Shown here: positions 20,087 to 30,696 of the stretch, in pieces | Position numbering within the stretch: the first letter of the stretch is position 1 | Layout of the letters: each line of letters starts with the position of its first letter | Assembly: GCF_000150955.2 (NCBI RefSeq) | Contig: NC_011685.1 | Span: 1-64,000 of the forward strand | Direction of reading: 5' to 3' | DNA: 64,000 bases | Origin: Phaeodactylum tricornutum CCAP 1055/1 | Lineage: Eukaryota; Bacillariophyta; Bacillariophyceae; Surirellales; Neidiaceae | The notes under the pieces: model-generated | What the model saw: the letters and a program-made list of their open reading frames with translations, nothing else | Told to the model about the DNA's origin: nothing | Databases searched by the model: none | Made by a program: the position numbers and the translations under genes

Positions 20087-20667
20087 GATTAACAGTCTTG
20101 ATTTCTCGTCAAATCACTGCTGCTTGTCGCACAGAATTTGGTAGACACAACCTTAAGTGAGTCCGTAAGTTCCTTCCAGATTGACTGGTCTGAAATTACG
20201 ATACACTTCCTTAAGGCATTGTCGGACAAGGTACACACGGTACCCAGTTCGATAATTAACGCTTGCACGTGTGTTTGTCACTGAAAGTGTCAGAGGTATC
20301 TCTTAAGTGAGATATTTATCGGTTTTCTGTGACTCATTCATTGTGAGCCGCCACCCTACTTCCTCGGAGTAACTGGTGTCGAAAACCCCTTGGAGTCTTC
20401 AGGGTTTGTCGACAAGTTTCTTCGTGACTACGGGTTTCTCCGGCTGGGTGAGGTATTCGATACCAAAAGACCCAAGGACCTCAACCCTGATTCCGGTTGG
20501 GACGGGTATACTCACCGGTTAATAAGAGTACGGGGGGCAATCAAACCCTCGATAGTTACTGTCCGCCCTAGGTACGGCGGAGGACCCGAACCCCTTAAGT
20601 ATTTTCGGAATTTCGAGAGAGCGACCCATTCCCTTCCTAGAGAGTCATTTCTCTCGCTGCGGCCATC

Positions 20668-22167
20668 ATGGCATCGTTTGCACAACCGGTGTCAGACGAA
20701 ACCGTTTTTGCCCACTTAACGGACAACATACTCAACCTTTCTACGGCACACCCGATTCGTTTCTGTCTTTGCTTCAACGGATATGATAAACTTGGGAGTT
20801 TTCTTAGTATTGTTGAAAACGAACTCGAGTCTCTTCGCTATGTCTTATTTCCTACTGAAGACGCAGTGAACCGTCAATCAACTGGTTTACTTATGGGACA
20901 CGTACAGCTCCTTCGGCATTTCTTCCGTTGGATTGATACCCAAAGTAACACAAAAGGTGGACCACTTGACAATCTTGATTTGCTCTCTCTCACAAGAGGT
21001 GAATTCAGTTTGTACCGACGATCCTCTACCCCCTACATTTCGAGTCCCCCAGAATTTTTGTGGTCTCGCGCAACTGCACTGATGACTGCTGTTTTTCGTG
21101 ACGATTCAAAACAAGAAAATCCATACACTGGTAGTATAGCTGAAGTTTTGGAGGATGACCATTCCCCCAACAACTCTCACCACTTGGACAAAGATGTGGA
21201 ACAAGTTATTGAACCTAAGCATGAAGTGCATCAGAACGAAATTTCGTTGTATCCAGAGCACCATCTCCCTTCAGTTGCTTTGGTGAACCATCATCTACCA
21301 GTTGACTCTGATGGAGTTGTTGTGAGCTGCAAAATTGTGAACAGCATCACTGTACAAGAATGTTTAGGGAAAGCCCATCAGGACACTGAGCTTACCATTC
21401 ATTCAGTTTCTTCTACAACAAGTACTCCTGTTGTGCCTACGAAAAATTTGGTCAATCAAGTTCTTTGTCCCAGTGTTGCAAAGAGTACTTCATGTATTCC
21501 TGAAACAAACAAGAGTTCTCTCCTTGTCTCTGTCATGAAGTGTGCTTTCACCACTGGTCTACTTTGTGTTGCATTTAATTCTGCAAGGGAATCAGGATGC
21601 TTTCAGAAGAGACATACCACCATGGTCTACAACAGCATTCCTCCTGATCCTGGAGAAACTCAGATGGCAGCTAGAAGCCAAGCTACCATTGATTTCAACA
21701 AGTTGGTTGATCCTCCCAGTATTTTTCTCATGATGGGTTCTCTATGGCATGATGCCAACCCACACAATAAAATCCGAAAGTGTGTGGAGGAGTTACCACC
21801 AGAACCAGATCCCAATTTCAGCACTCCCATTCTCCATGGTTGTTTTGAGAATTGTTCAATCTTGCATCAAGGAAAAGTTCATTTTATTCCTCTCCATGTT
21901 TTTGCAAAGTGTGAAACTTTATCTTGCAAGGCAGACAAAAGGAAAATCATGGAATTGTTTGTTTGCAACAAGAGTCTATTTTTTGATCATCATCTGTTTG
22001 CTTCAAAATCTACTGCAGTCATGCAAAAGCTATCTAGTTTTTGTGCATTTGAAGCAGCTAACTTTGAAATTGCTATCAAGCCTGCTGCTCCAAATTTCAT
22101 TGGCTTTTCAAATTTTGTTCTCTGTTTTGCATCTACCTATGCATTATACCCCAGTAACAGCCAGTGA
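20668..22167 (+). CDS. Gag-like protein of element C
   Basis: About 499 residues from the ATG at 20668. The N-terminal ~130 residues share with B and D the pattern 'tvFahlld.il.l...hPIR...' then GYDKLGSFLSIVENELESL, HVQLLRHFFRW, KGGPLDNLDLLSLTRGEFSL and YRRS. The remainder is low in recognisable features. Gag would build the retroelement particle. The downstream interior (22.2-23.7 kb) is also protein-like but unrecognised. Confidence 0.6.
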   Translation: MASFAQPVSDETVFAHLTDNILNLSTAHPIRFCLCFNGYDKLGSFLSIVENELESLRYVLFPTEDAVNRQSTGLLMGHVQLLRHFFRWIDTQSNTKGGPLDNLDLLSLTRGEFSLYRRSSTPYISSPPEFLWSRATALMTAVFRDDSKQENPYTGSIAEVLEDDHSPNNSHHLDKDVEQVIEPKHEVHQNEISLYPEHHLPSVALVNHHLPVDSDGVVVSCKIVNSITVQECLGKAHQDTELTIHSVSSTTSTPVVPTKNLVNQVLCPSVAKSTSCIPETNKSSLLVSVMKCAFTTGLLCVAFNSARESGCFQKRHTTMVYNSIPPDPGETQMAARSQATIDFNKLVDPPSIFLMMGSLWHDANPHNKIRKCVEELPPEPDPNFSTPILHGCFENCSILHQGKVHFIPLHVFAKCETLSCKADKRKIMELFVCNKSLFFDHHLFASKSTAVMQKLSSFCAFEAANFEIAIKPAAPNFIGFSNFVLCFASTYALYPSNSQ

Positions 22168-23671
22168 CCTTGTTCTACCTGAAGCTCATCCTAGTACACA
22201 GGATGGGGAGAGTGTCAATTCTGGTGTACTCTTGAGCACATCTAGAATGCTGAGCAGAGTGTCCTGTGTTCAAGTTGAAATCATCTTTCATTCTAGTACA
22301 CAGGGTGTGGAGATTGTCAATCCCAGTATACTCTTGAGGGCATCTAGAAGATTGAACAGAGTTCCCTGTGTTTTATTGAGTTTGAGTGGTTCCACATCTA
22401 GAACCTTAGTCAATTGTCCTGTCCTAACTCAGGATGGGGAGTGCCTAGAAAGCCTAGTACAAGGAACTTCACAAAGGATCCTTGATCTAGACAGAGGACA
22501 TACCACCTGGCCACCACCCTCCTACCATGGGAAGCAACATGATATTACTGCATACAAGAGAATCCCAAGTCAAGATGAAGTTGACACAAGAATGTTCAAG
22601 GGTTTTGTTGCAGAGGTGTTTAACGATTGGGAGCCAGGAGGTGTTCATGTAGTTACATTGAATGGCTCAACAGATGTTCCATGCAAACATTGTCCTGCCA
22701 TTGTTCTTGCTAGCAAAAATCTGCAAACCTTTGCCAACCCCATGATGATTTGTGACCTAGATTCTTACTTCAAGGCACTTGAAGGTACAGTTCACCCTGC
22801 TTACCACTATGCATTCCTTGTAGACCAACTCTGGATGCTCTGGGGAGCTAGTATTGAGGAACTCTATATGTGTGGCCCCACTATGCTCAATGCCTACATG
22901 AGCAATAGTCAACAAGGCAATATCAGTGGAGTCCATACCCTGGATGCTCCTAACTATGGGGAGCAACATTTGGTCAGCAAGTTCAAAGCTTTTTTGCTGA
23001 TGCCCTGGGATCCTGGAGGACCCAAGCCACTTGTGAGGACAATTAGTATGAAGCCAACTATTATGAAGGCAAGTACTAGACATTCCCCAGCAGCAAAGAA
23101 ACAGCCTTTTATTGGAACATTGAAAAGCTTGGCAAACTGCTCTTTCTCTAAAGTATCCCCTGGTCAGCCCAGCATTTTGGATTTATGGAGAGATTACATT
23201 GACATAGTGCTTCAAGTCAGTCACACAGCAGTAAGCTTGGAAGCCTTCCACCTGCACAGTGCTTGCACCACATGCCATGTTTCCATTTCTACAATGAGTG
23301 ACAAGTTTTGTGATACTGGAGGCATGTCCTGCCTTGGGCAGATTGCTGAAACCTCTAGTGTTTTGAGATTTCTTCTTGCAACAGACCCCTCCAATCACCT
23401 TCTCTCAGGAAAGGAAAGTGTTCTCCTGTTTGAAGATGAGGCTTGTATTGTTCAGAATCCCTTTGGTATCTTTCTTTCAGACAACACATCTGTTCTCCTG
23501 TACCCAGATGAGAGTTGTGATGTTCAGGCTACAGGATGCATTGTTTGCAACGAGAAATGTTATGTTACTACATATCATTTTAGTACACAGCCAAGCTTGG
23601 ACCCCATAGGACAGTTTCAGCTTCCAGACTCAGTGAGGTTGTTGAATGATACAAGACAGGCCAATGGGGAG

Positions 23672-24409
23672 TCTCACGGTATATACCCGTCCCATGTGTC
23701 TTTGAGACATTTATCTCAAAACAAGTGTGTCACAAGCAGAAATCAAGTGTATACATGTTTACTGCAAGTTGTGTACATGTCAGTGGAATTGGCCTTATTA
23801 TATGCATTCCTATGTAATTATGGCATAGTGAGAAGATACATGGGCAAAGATTTGCAGTATTCCCTACTTACTTTGAGAAGGCTCTTGGTTAGTATGGAGA
23901 CTTCAGTTGCACCAAAACTCCAAGGAATCAATTGGATTCAACGGAAAGAGTCATTTGGATGGAAACACAAGGGAAACAGATGCAAATTGACATGACCCAA
24001 TTTTCATACCATGTGTGTTACAAGAGATACTTACAATTCCTTGATAAGTATGCAAGAACGGATTTTGCATTATATGGATACTATGGTGAGCATGGAAGAT
24101 TCAGGTTTAGTTGGTGAAGTTGCCAGGACTGCAGTCAAGTTTGGATATGATCTGACAAAAAGCACTAGTTTGTAGAATCTAATCTTCTATCATTGTTTTT
24201 TGAGTTCTTTGATCCATACTGCCTTTGTTGCATAGGTCCTCGTATCCGCTGCCTAACCCGAGGGGAGTGTCGCCAGCGAGTAGAGTTTTACAGTCCCTAA
24301 GCCCGCTTAGGTGTATCTCAGGTTGTTTGTAATAACGCCCACAAGTCTTACCAGACTCTGTTTCTAACAGCGTTTTGTCCCATGGTGTACAGTGGTGTAT
24401 ATCATGACA
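23672..24409 (+). repeat. 3' LTR of element C
   Basis: 738 bp, preceded by the polypurine-like CCAATGGGGAG that also precedes the right LTRs of B and D. Flanked on the right by GAAAT. Confidence 0.9.
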
Positions 24410-24412
24410 GAA

Positions 24413-24784
24413 ATGGAAAGACAGGGACTACTGACTGTGAGTACTTTTTCGTCTCCCAAGTCACGGTCGTTTCAAAATCTAAGTGTAAATCCTTTGCTAA
24501 ATCCTTCACTAAATCCTTCACTAAATCCTTCACTAATTTAGTGAAGGATTTGGAAACCTTCACTAATTTAGTGAAGGATTTAGAAACCTTCACTAATTTA
24601 GTGAAGGATTCAGAATCCTTCACGAAATCCGGGACTGAGTTCTAATCCTTAAGTGGATTTGATTCCGAAAATAGCTCACTTCGTAATTTTAACGCCTACC
24701 GGAAATTACCGCGTTTTAAAGTTTAAAAGTGTTAAAAACAACCCATTTTGGGCTATTTATGCTTGTGTCGTTGAGGCACGCCCC
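24413..24784 (-). repeat. Long inverted-repeat arm, right (copy 3)
   Basis: Inverted copy of 18471-18858: ATGGAAAGACAGGGACTACTG at the inner end and CGTTGAGGCACGCCCC at the outer end, with the TTAGTGAAGGATT palindrome array at 24490-24625. No obvious target duplication flanks the outer ends (TCCT on the left, TGGA on the right). Confidence 0.8.
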
Positions 24785-24822
24785 TGGAAGGAGAGGAGCA
24801 ACAATGACGGGCTAGAATTGTG

Positions 24823-24960
24823 CCTAAGGAAAAGATATCAGGGTGTAGAAATTCATGAATATATATTTTATCTTTCCATTGGGAAATCCATTTATTTCCA
24901 TTAATGTAAGCAATTCCGCTGGGATATCAAATAGGGTTATAATTCCTCCACTGGGATGCC
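24823..24960 (-). repeat. TATCCCAGAGG-family element, copy e (inverted, diverged)
   Basis: Reads CCTAAGGAAAAGATATCAGGGTGTAG at the left and CCTCCACTGGGATGCC at the right, i.e. the family termini in reverse orientation, with ATTCCGCTGGGATATC inside. Element A is inserted 70 bp to its right. Confidence 0.5.
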
Positions 24961-25034
24961 TGTCTCATCTCTTCACCCAATGACACGGTCTGTAGCCAGA
25001 ATGATTAGTGTAATAATTTTTATTCCGCCAGGTA

Positions 25035-25730
25035 TGATAAATTATAGCCACACAATGCTACAATTTGATACTACGTTGTAGATAGAATTGCTTAGCCTTA
25101 GCATTGTTTGTTGGAACATCTATCTAGGATCCACTAGCTCTAGATCTTGGCCTCGTTGCCATTTCCTTTTTCCTGGCTCTGTCGTAGGACAGACGCAGTG
25201 GCCAGACGACTGTCCTCGTTGGGTTCATTACCCGTGTGTGGCATGCCGGAGGAAAATACGAAGCGTCTCATAGGAAACCAAATATTTGCGTTTTGCACCC
25301 AAATGTTTGCAACATACACAACTCTGGTTCCGTTGCATGAGGCGCATAAGACGACTTGTCTTATCAAACCTGATATGCTAGGAACGAAATATTCCTGATT
25401 ACCATACGGTTTCCCTAGATGAAAGTTGTCAACAGATACTGTTGGCACCATCCGAACTCGATGGTTTGGCAATCACATAGGTGATCCAATCATCTCGACA
25501 AAAACTATGTCAATGGTTCGACAGCCAGTACATTGGCTACGGGGTTTCTACGTTTGTACATTCTGTTTCCAACACAAAAGGTTTCATTTTGGAATCTATA
25601 TTTTAGTCTCACAATCTCAATCTAAAAACCTACCGATTAAAACAATCGGAGCCTCTACGAGGCTTTCCCCCCAACTTCTACTCTTTCGTCGTATTCTACA
25701 AATACACTTGTAAGCAGGTAGAACTTATCA
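25035..25730 (+). repeat. 5' LTR of element A
   Basis: 696 bp, TGATAAATTATAGCC...GAACTTATCA. It matches 39509-40196 and 7582-8278 closely. Confidence 0.92.
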
Positions 25731-26238
25731 GTTTACTCAGACCCAACGCAGCTCTAATTTTTGAGTTTTGAAACCTCGACAACGAATGCGTTGTCCGAGG
25801 AAGGTCACTCCCGCTGTTCCGGCCCCTGCCGCAGCGACGGACTCACCGGCTGATGCCGCGTCCGCATCCGAAGAGGAAGAGGAGTTCGGAGGATTCGACT
25901 CCTCCGACGGTCAGGAGCCTTCGGGCACCGCACCGTCATTGCCGGCATCTTCGGATGATGAAGGTATGGCAAAAAGACTGCAAAGCCTTTGGCTCGCAGC
26001 AAGAACACGTCTGACGAAGTCAGCGTGATTGAGAAAAGCGTCATCAACGCAGAGCCTCACTTGTCTAAAGACAGTGACGGTCTCAACTCCGTTCCTCGGC
26101 AAGACCGTGTTGAACAAAAGGCCTTGATGGTTGTCCTCCGTGACGTCATCGCGGCTGCAATGTTGGTTCCGTTCCTCGGCAAGACCGTGTTGAACGAAAG
26201 GCCTTGATGGTTGTCCTCCGTGACGTCATCTGTGTCCA
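25731..26238 (+). other. Leader of element A
   Basis: Between the left LTR and Gag. It has an open stretch (25768-26028) rich in Ala, Pro, Ser and acidic residues that may be the Gag N-terminus. It also carries two copies of the palindrome TGACGTCA (26141-26148 and 26221-26228), the core of a cAMP-response element type site. Confidence 0.5.
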
Positions 26239-27351
26239 TTGTCAGTTGCGGCTGCAATGTTCAACAACGGCATTAAATCATCTGATGATTTCCGTCTTCT
26301 CACGAAGGAGGACATCAATGATCTCTGCATGCGGCTCAAAATGGGCTCCATGCATACCAAGCGAATACTCGTCTTCGCAAAATGGATGCATCACGCACCC
26401 AACTCAGTCGATGTCGCCAAAGAGTTCACGGCTTCCGTGCTACGCTTTGAGATGATGACTAGAGCCGCGGCGTCGTATGATAATGTGACTACGACGGCTG
26501 CAAAGGCTGAAAAATCGGCTACTAGCCTCTTGCCTGAACCGTTTGATGGTTCGCAGAAAAAGTGGCTCACTTTTCGTTACGGTTTCGAAGCGTGGGCAGG
26601 CGCAAGTGGGTCCACTTTTACCGCGTGCATCGCGCACCATTCGGATCGGTATTCGAAAGCCGACCCAACCGGACCCCATACGTCGCCCCGTGACGTTTCA
26701 GATTTGTTTGCACTCTCCCCAGTTGTCAACATCACCAGGAACGCAACAATCTTCTATACTCTCATGTCGCTAACCAGCGCTGGGGACGCCTGGGGACTTG
26801 TTGAGCCCCACGAGCATACTAAGGACGGACGCAGTGCCTGGATTTCTCTATGTGCCTTCTATGAAGGAACGAGCCAAGTGGGTCTCACTACCGAGCAGGC
26901 TCGCGCGATAGTCATGGAGTCGGTGTATATAGGACTGTCCAAACAGTTTTCCTTCACCAAATATGTCGCTCGGCATATCTCTGCCAACAATGCCCTTTTG
27001 CGTAACAAGGAGGGCTATTCGGACGCTCAGAAAACGAATTTCTTTCTTAAAGGGATTACTGATCCGGCACTCCTTCCTTATAAGGCAACTGCCGAAGCGC
27101 GACTCGATGACGGGAATTTTAATCGGGTCGTCAACTACATGCGTACGTCCGCGACGAAACTCAGTTCCAAGGACAGAAGCGACTCACGGAACGTACGTCA
27201 GACAAAGACCAATGGCAGAGCCACCGGCAACCAACGTGGTAACGACAAGAAACGGCGTGGCTCGTCCAACCGTCCGTCGAACAAGGGGGCTGAGAGACCT
27301 TCTCGCCCTCATAAACACACGTCTTACCTCCTGAGCAGTGGGAAGCCCTAA
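26239..27351 (+). pseudogene. Gag region of element A
   Basis: Reads as a Gag-type protein of about 370 residues: KEDINDLCMRLKMGSMHT near the start, SLLPEPFDGSQKKWLTFRYG, then a long helical domain (ARAIVMESVYIG, SANNALLRNKEGYSDAQK) and a basic C-terminal tail with KKRRGSSNRPSNKGAERP. No zinc knuckle was seen. It is part of a broken element. Confidence 0.7.
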
Positions 27352-27374
27352 CCCCAGCTATCAGGGAGAGTATC

Positions 27375-28418
27375 TTGAGCGCAAAACGCAGTATTCCACC
27401 CCCTGGCCGTGAGGCCAAAAGGGCTAAATCCTCAGATACAGATAACTCTAGTTCAACCGTTGAATCTTATTCACAACCGCCTAGTAGTAAAAAACCTATT
27501 CGTAAACATACATGCGAAACTCACGTCCAAGTAGATTCCAGTACCCCTGAAACCCTACTTCGTGACGCACCCACAGACATTTCACCCCACGTCACCACCA
27601 AAAAAGTGACATTTGGTGCAGGTGTCCTCTTTGGTCGGTACGCTAATCGCGTATCGTTGAATCGTATGGTCCGCTCCGGCAGTCATTTCGATCAAGCCCC
27701 TTGGCGCAAGTCGGATTTCCGACTTAACGATGCGACACTAGTTCGTATTCGTCAGAACCGCTCACGCGGAACAAAAACTCCCACCAATTATGGTGAAGCG
27801 GTAATTGATACTGGTGCAGACACCGTCTGCGTCGGTGCCGGGTACTCTGTATTGTCATACACGGGTCGATCAGTCAGCCTTCGCGGTTTTCATGATGACG
27901 GTGAAACGTTTGACTGTGAACGGATTCCGGTTGTCACGGCGGCAACCGCCTATGATTATGACGACGGAACAACCGTGATTCTCATCTTTCATGAGGCACT
28001 GAACCTCGGACCAACACAGACCACCTCGCTCATTAATTTGAATCAAATCCGACATGCCGGACATCAAACCGATGACATTCCAAAATTCTTGTCGCAAGGC
28101 AAATCCCTTCACGGCATCGAAACTCTCGACGGTGATTATATCCCGTTTGAGCTCAAAGGTCATGCATCTCTGTTGTATTCTCGCGTACCTACTCAACATG
28201 AGCTTGACAACTGTCAGCACATTGATCTCACTTGTGACCAACCTTGGGACCCCAACAGTAAAGATTGGGAAGATAATGAAGCAAAGTACACACGACACGA
28301 TCGTTCTCGTCGTGCCTGCTACACCAACAGCGTACCGGTTGACATTCTCCCGGATTGGCCTCCACTACCCGTTTCCCCTGGATCCGTGGTACCGGATTTC
28401 CATAACCGTGTCATGAAC
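27375..28418 (+). pseudogene. Protease region of element A
   Basis: Contains the retroviral-type aspartic protease motif (AVIDTGADTVCVGAG) and downstream segments found before integrase in copia elements (SLINLNQIRHAGH, CDQPWDP). Element B is inserted at its 3' end. Confidence 0.75.
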
Positions 28419-29098
28419 TGTCACGGTATAGTACCATGCGACATGTCTCCTAGTGATGTCCGTCCTCGAGACGTCAACACGGTGAACGGCGGTTGGAGTC
28501 TTCATAAGGGAGAAGTGAGTCGTATGGAAGTTAACTCGGTCTTATTGCATGAAATTCCTAGATACAATGATGTATTGTGCGTTGGAGAGAACGCGACTGA
28601 ACATGTCGTGTTCTGACAGTGGCAACGGAGTGGGACTGACAATACTTATTGCCTGACTAACGGATGTAAATGGATGCGCTCCATTTCCCGCGGCATGCAT
28701 GTTATGAAAGGTATTTCCGGTTCCACTATAAGTATATGTGAGCGCGTGTCATGGTATAAGGATACTATGACGGAAGAAAGATATTTGTGTATGTTTGAGT
28801 TTGTTCCTCAGGTTTTGTTGTATCTTGGCAAATCGGAGGAGCAACAAGAATTAGTTTATAGCACTAATTCTTCAATCATTGTTTTATAAGTTCTTTGATC
28901 CGCATTGCTAGTTTACGCATAGGTCCTCGTATCCGCTGCCTAACCCGAGGGGAGCGTCGCCAACAAGTAGAGTTTTACAGTCCCTAAGTCCCTTAGGTGT
29001 ATCGCCGGTTGTTCGTAATAACGCCCTCTCTTGTTTACCAGGCTCTGTTCCTAACAGCGCTTCTGTCCATACGGTGTACATTGGTGTATATTGTAACA
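28419..29098 (+). repeat. 5' LTR of element B
   Basis: 680 bp, TGTCACGGTATAGTACC...TATATTGTAACA. It is followed by GATTAACAGTCTTG (29099-29112), the candidate primer-binding site. Confidence 0.94.
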
Positions 29099-29112
29099 GA
29101 TTAACAGTCTTG
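29099..29112 (+). promoter_or_regulatory. Candidate primer-binding site of element B
   Basis: GATTAACAGTCTTG directly follows the LTR end CA, and is identical in C (20087-20100) and D (61085-61098). Its complement, CAAGACTGTTAATC, has the shape of the 5' anticodon stem, the CTGTTAA loop with anticodon GTT, and two bases of the 3' stem of a tRNA-Asn. Copia elements are known to prime with a tRNA half cut in the anticodon arm. The tRNA identity is inference. Confidence 0.5.
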
Positions 29113-29838
29113 GTTTCTCGTCAAACCACTGCTGCTTATCGCGCAGAATTTAGTAAACCCACCTTGAGTCCGTCTCAAGGAAACGTCAAGCTTGGTACCA
29201 GCGTACCTCGTCCGATAACACTGCCTACATTGTTTGTGTTGCATAAAGTATCAGAGGTGTCTAAGGAGACATTTATCGGCTTGTGTTCCGCATCCTTGGA
29301 AGCTGCTACCACCATCCTCCTGACCACTGGTATTGAAAACCCATTAGTACTTCAGGGTTTGTCAGTAAGTCGTCTCGGCCTCCCTACTTCCTCGGAATAA
29401 CCGGCACTGGAAATCGTCTAGGTTTTCTTCTGGATTTGCCAGTGGGTTGTTTCGTGATTACGGGTTCTCTTGCCAAGTGAGGTATTCGATACCAATAGGC
29501 TTGGAAGACCAATCCTGATTCCGGTTCGGACGGGTATACTCACCGGTTAATAAGAGTACGGGGGGGGGACTAATCAACCCTTCGATAGTTACTGGCACGG
29601 AGCGATATCACGCACAGCAGTAAAACTGCCACCGAGGTGGTAGAAGGGAGTGAACCAGTGCTGGCAACGTCCACTGGTGTAGGGTCAAATAAAGAAGTCC
29701 GCTTAGTTACAGCGAAGGACCTGAAATATAGTGGAAGACCTAACCCCGGAACGCTACCGACCCGGCTACCCAGCCCAACTCAAGATCTGACCCGGCTATC
29801 CAGCCCAACCCAAGACCTGGTTGGTTACCCATTTCAAT

Positions 29839-30660
29839 ATGGTTACCGCTACGCGGACAACGTCCAATGCAAGCGCTTTCGCTCATTTACTTGACACGGT
29901 CCTTGCCCTACCGGCAACATCTCCTATCCGTTCTAGTCTTGTACTACATGAGTTAGATGATCTAGACGGACTCCTTAGTATTTTTGAGGGCCAAATCGAA
30001 ACTCTAGAATATCTCCCTGTATCATCCGAAGGTGACGCAACCCCTGTCCCAATCAAGTTACGTATGGGCCATCAACAACTCTTACGTTACTTGCTACTCT
30101 GGATACGTCAACTCGCGCACGACAAAGGAGGTCCCCTCTCGAACTACGAACTCATCTCTCTCATGAAAGAAGATTTCAGTTTATTTCGACGGTCTCCATC
30201 AACTCATTTGCCGAATGCAGTCCCAACACCCAGTTCACAATCAAGCACTCCTTCGACTATGGTTGGAAACTCTAGTCGTTCTGCTGTCGCTGACTTTAAA
30301 CGCGGTGTTATACGTGATAAAACGCATTATCCGGTGCTCAAGGACGACCGATATTGGGACAACTTCTACCGTACTTTTGTCGTTACCGCCGTATCGCACA
30401 ATGTTGATAATGTCCTAGATCCAGCTTACTCCCCTACGAATACAGATGACATATTGCTATTCAGGGAGCAGAAAAAGTTCGTCTATTCCGCTCTAGAACA
30501 CTGCTTGCAAACGGATATGGGTAAAAACATTGTCCGCGAGCATGCCTTTGATTTCGATGCACAAACTGTTTTCGCAAAAGTGGTAAAACACTACACCGAA
30601 TCCACAGCTGCAAAGATCAGTTCTGGTACCACACTGTCATACCTGACCTCTGCGAAGTAA
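29839..30660 (+). CDS. Gag-like region of element B
   Basis: From the ATG at 29839: HLLDTVLALPATSPIRSSL, LDDLDGLLSIFEGQIETL, HQQLLRYLLLWIRQLAHDKG and SLMKEDFSLFRRSP. This N-terminal domain is shared with C and D and marks the lineage. A second domain around 30340-30640 (VLDPAYSPTNTDDILLFRE, QKKFVYSALEHCLQTDMGK) resembles the copia Gag core. It is part of a retroelement. Confidence 0.65.
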   Translation: MVTATRTTSNASAFAHLLDTVLALPATSPIRSSLVLHELDDLDGLLSIFEGQIETLEYLPVSSEGDATPVPIKLRMGHQQLLRYLLLWIRQLAHDKGGPLSNYELISLMKEDFSLFRRSPSTHLPNAVPTPSSQSSTPSTMVGNSSRSAVADFKRGVIRDKTHYPVLKDDRYWDNFYRTFVVTAVSHNVDNVLDPAYSPTNTDDILLFREQKKFVYSALEHCLQTDMGKNIVREHAFDFDAQTVFAKVVKHYTESTAAKISSGTTLSYLTSAK

Positions 30661-30696
30661 GGCAGCTCCTGGACTGGAACCGCCGAAGCATTTATT

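Larger units (their letters stand above)
19349..24409 (+). mobile_element. Copia-lineage LTR element C, no full RT seen (non-autonomous)
   Basis: 5061 bp, bounded by 738-bp LTRs and flanked by the duplication GAAAT (19344-19348 and 24410-24414). The Gag-like start resembles those of elements B and D. The rest of the interior shows only faint similarity to the B pol region (LWMLWGASIEEL against the B segment LRLWGADIGNAY), and no integrase, RT or RNase H core was recognised. By eye the LTRs differ at about six positions, so it is fairly young. It inserted into the long-inverted-repeat element. It probably depends on an active relative such as B for movement. Broken or non-autonomous. Confidence 0.85.

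Noticed and set aside
19349-24409. Element C as a host gene with flanking repeats
   Set aside because: Equal 738-bp direct repeats, GAAAT duplication, polypurine-like tract and the primer-site candidate all show an LTR element.
24402-24645. Repetitive proteins of 73 and 87 codons at 24.4-24.6 kb
   Set aside because: Translation of the TTAGTGAAGGATTT palindrome array; open on both strands by repetition, not a gene.
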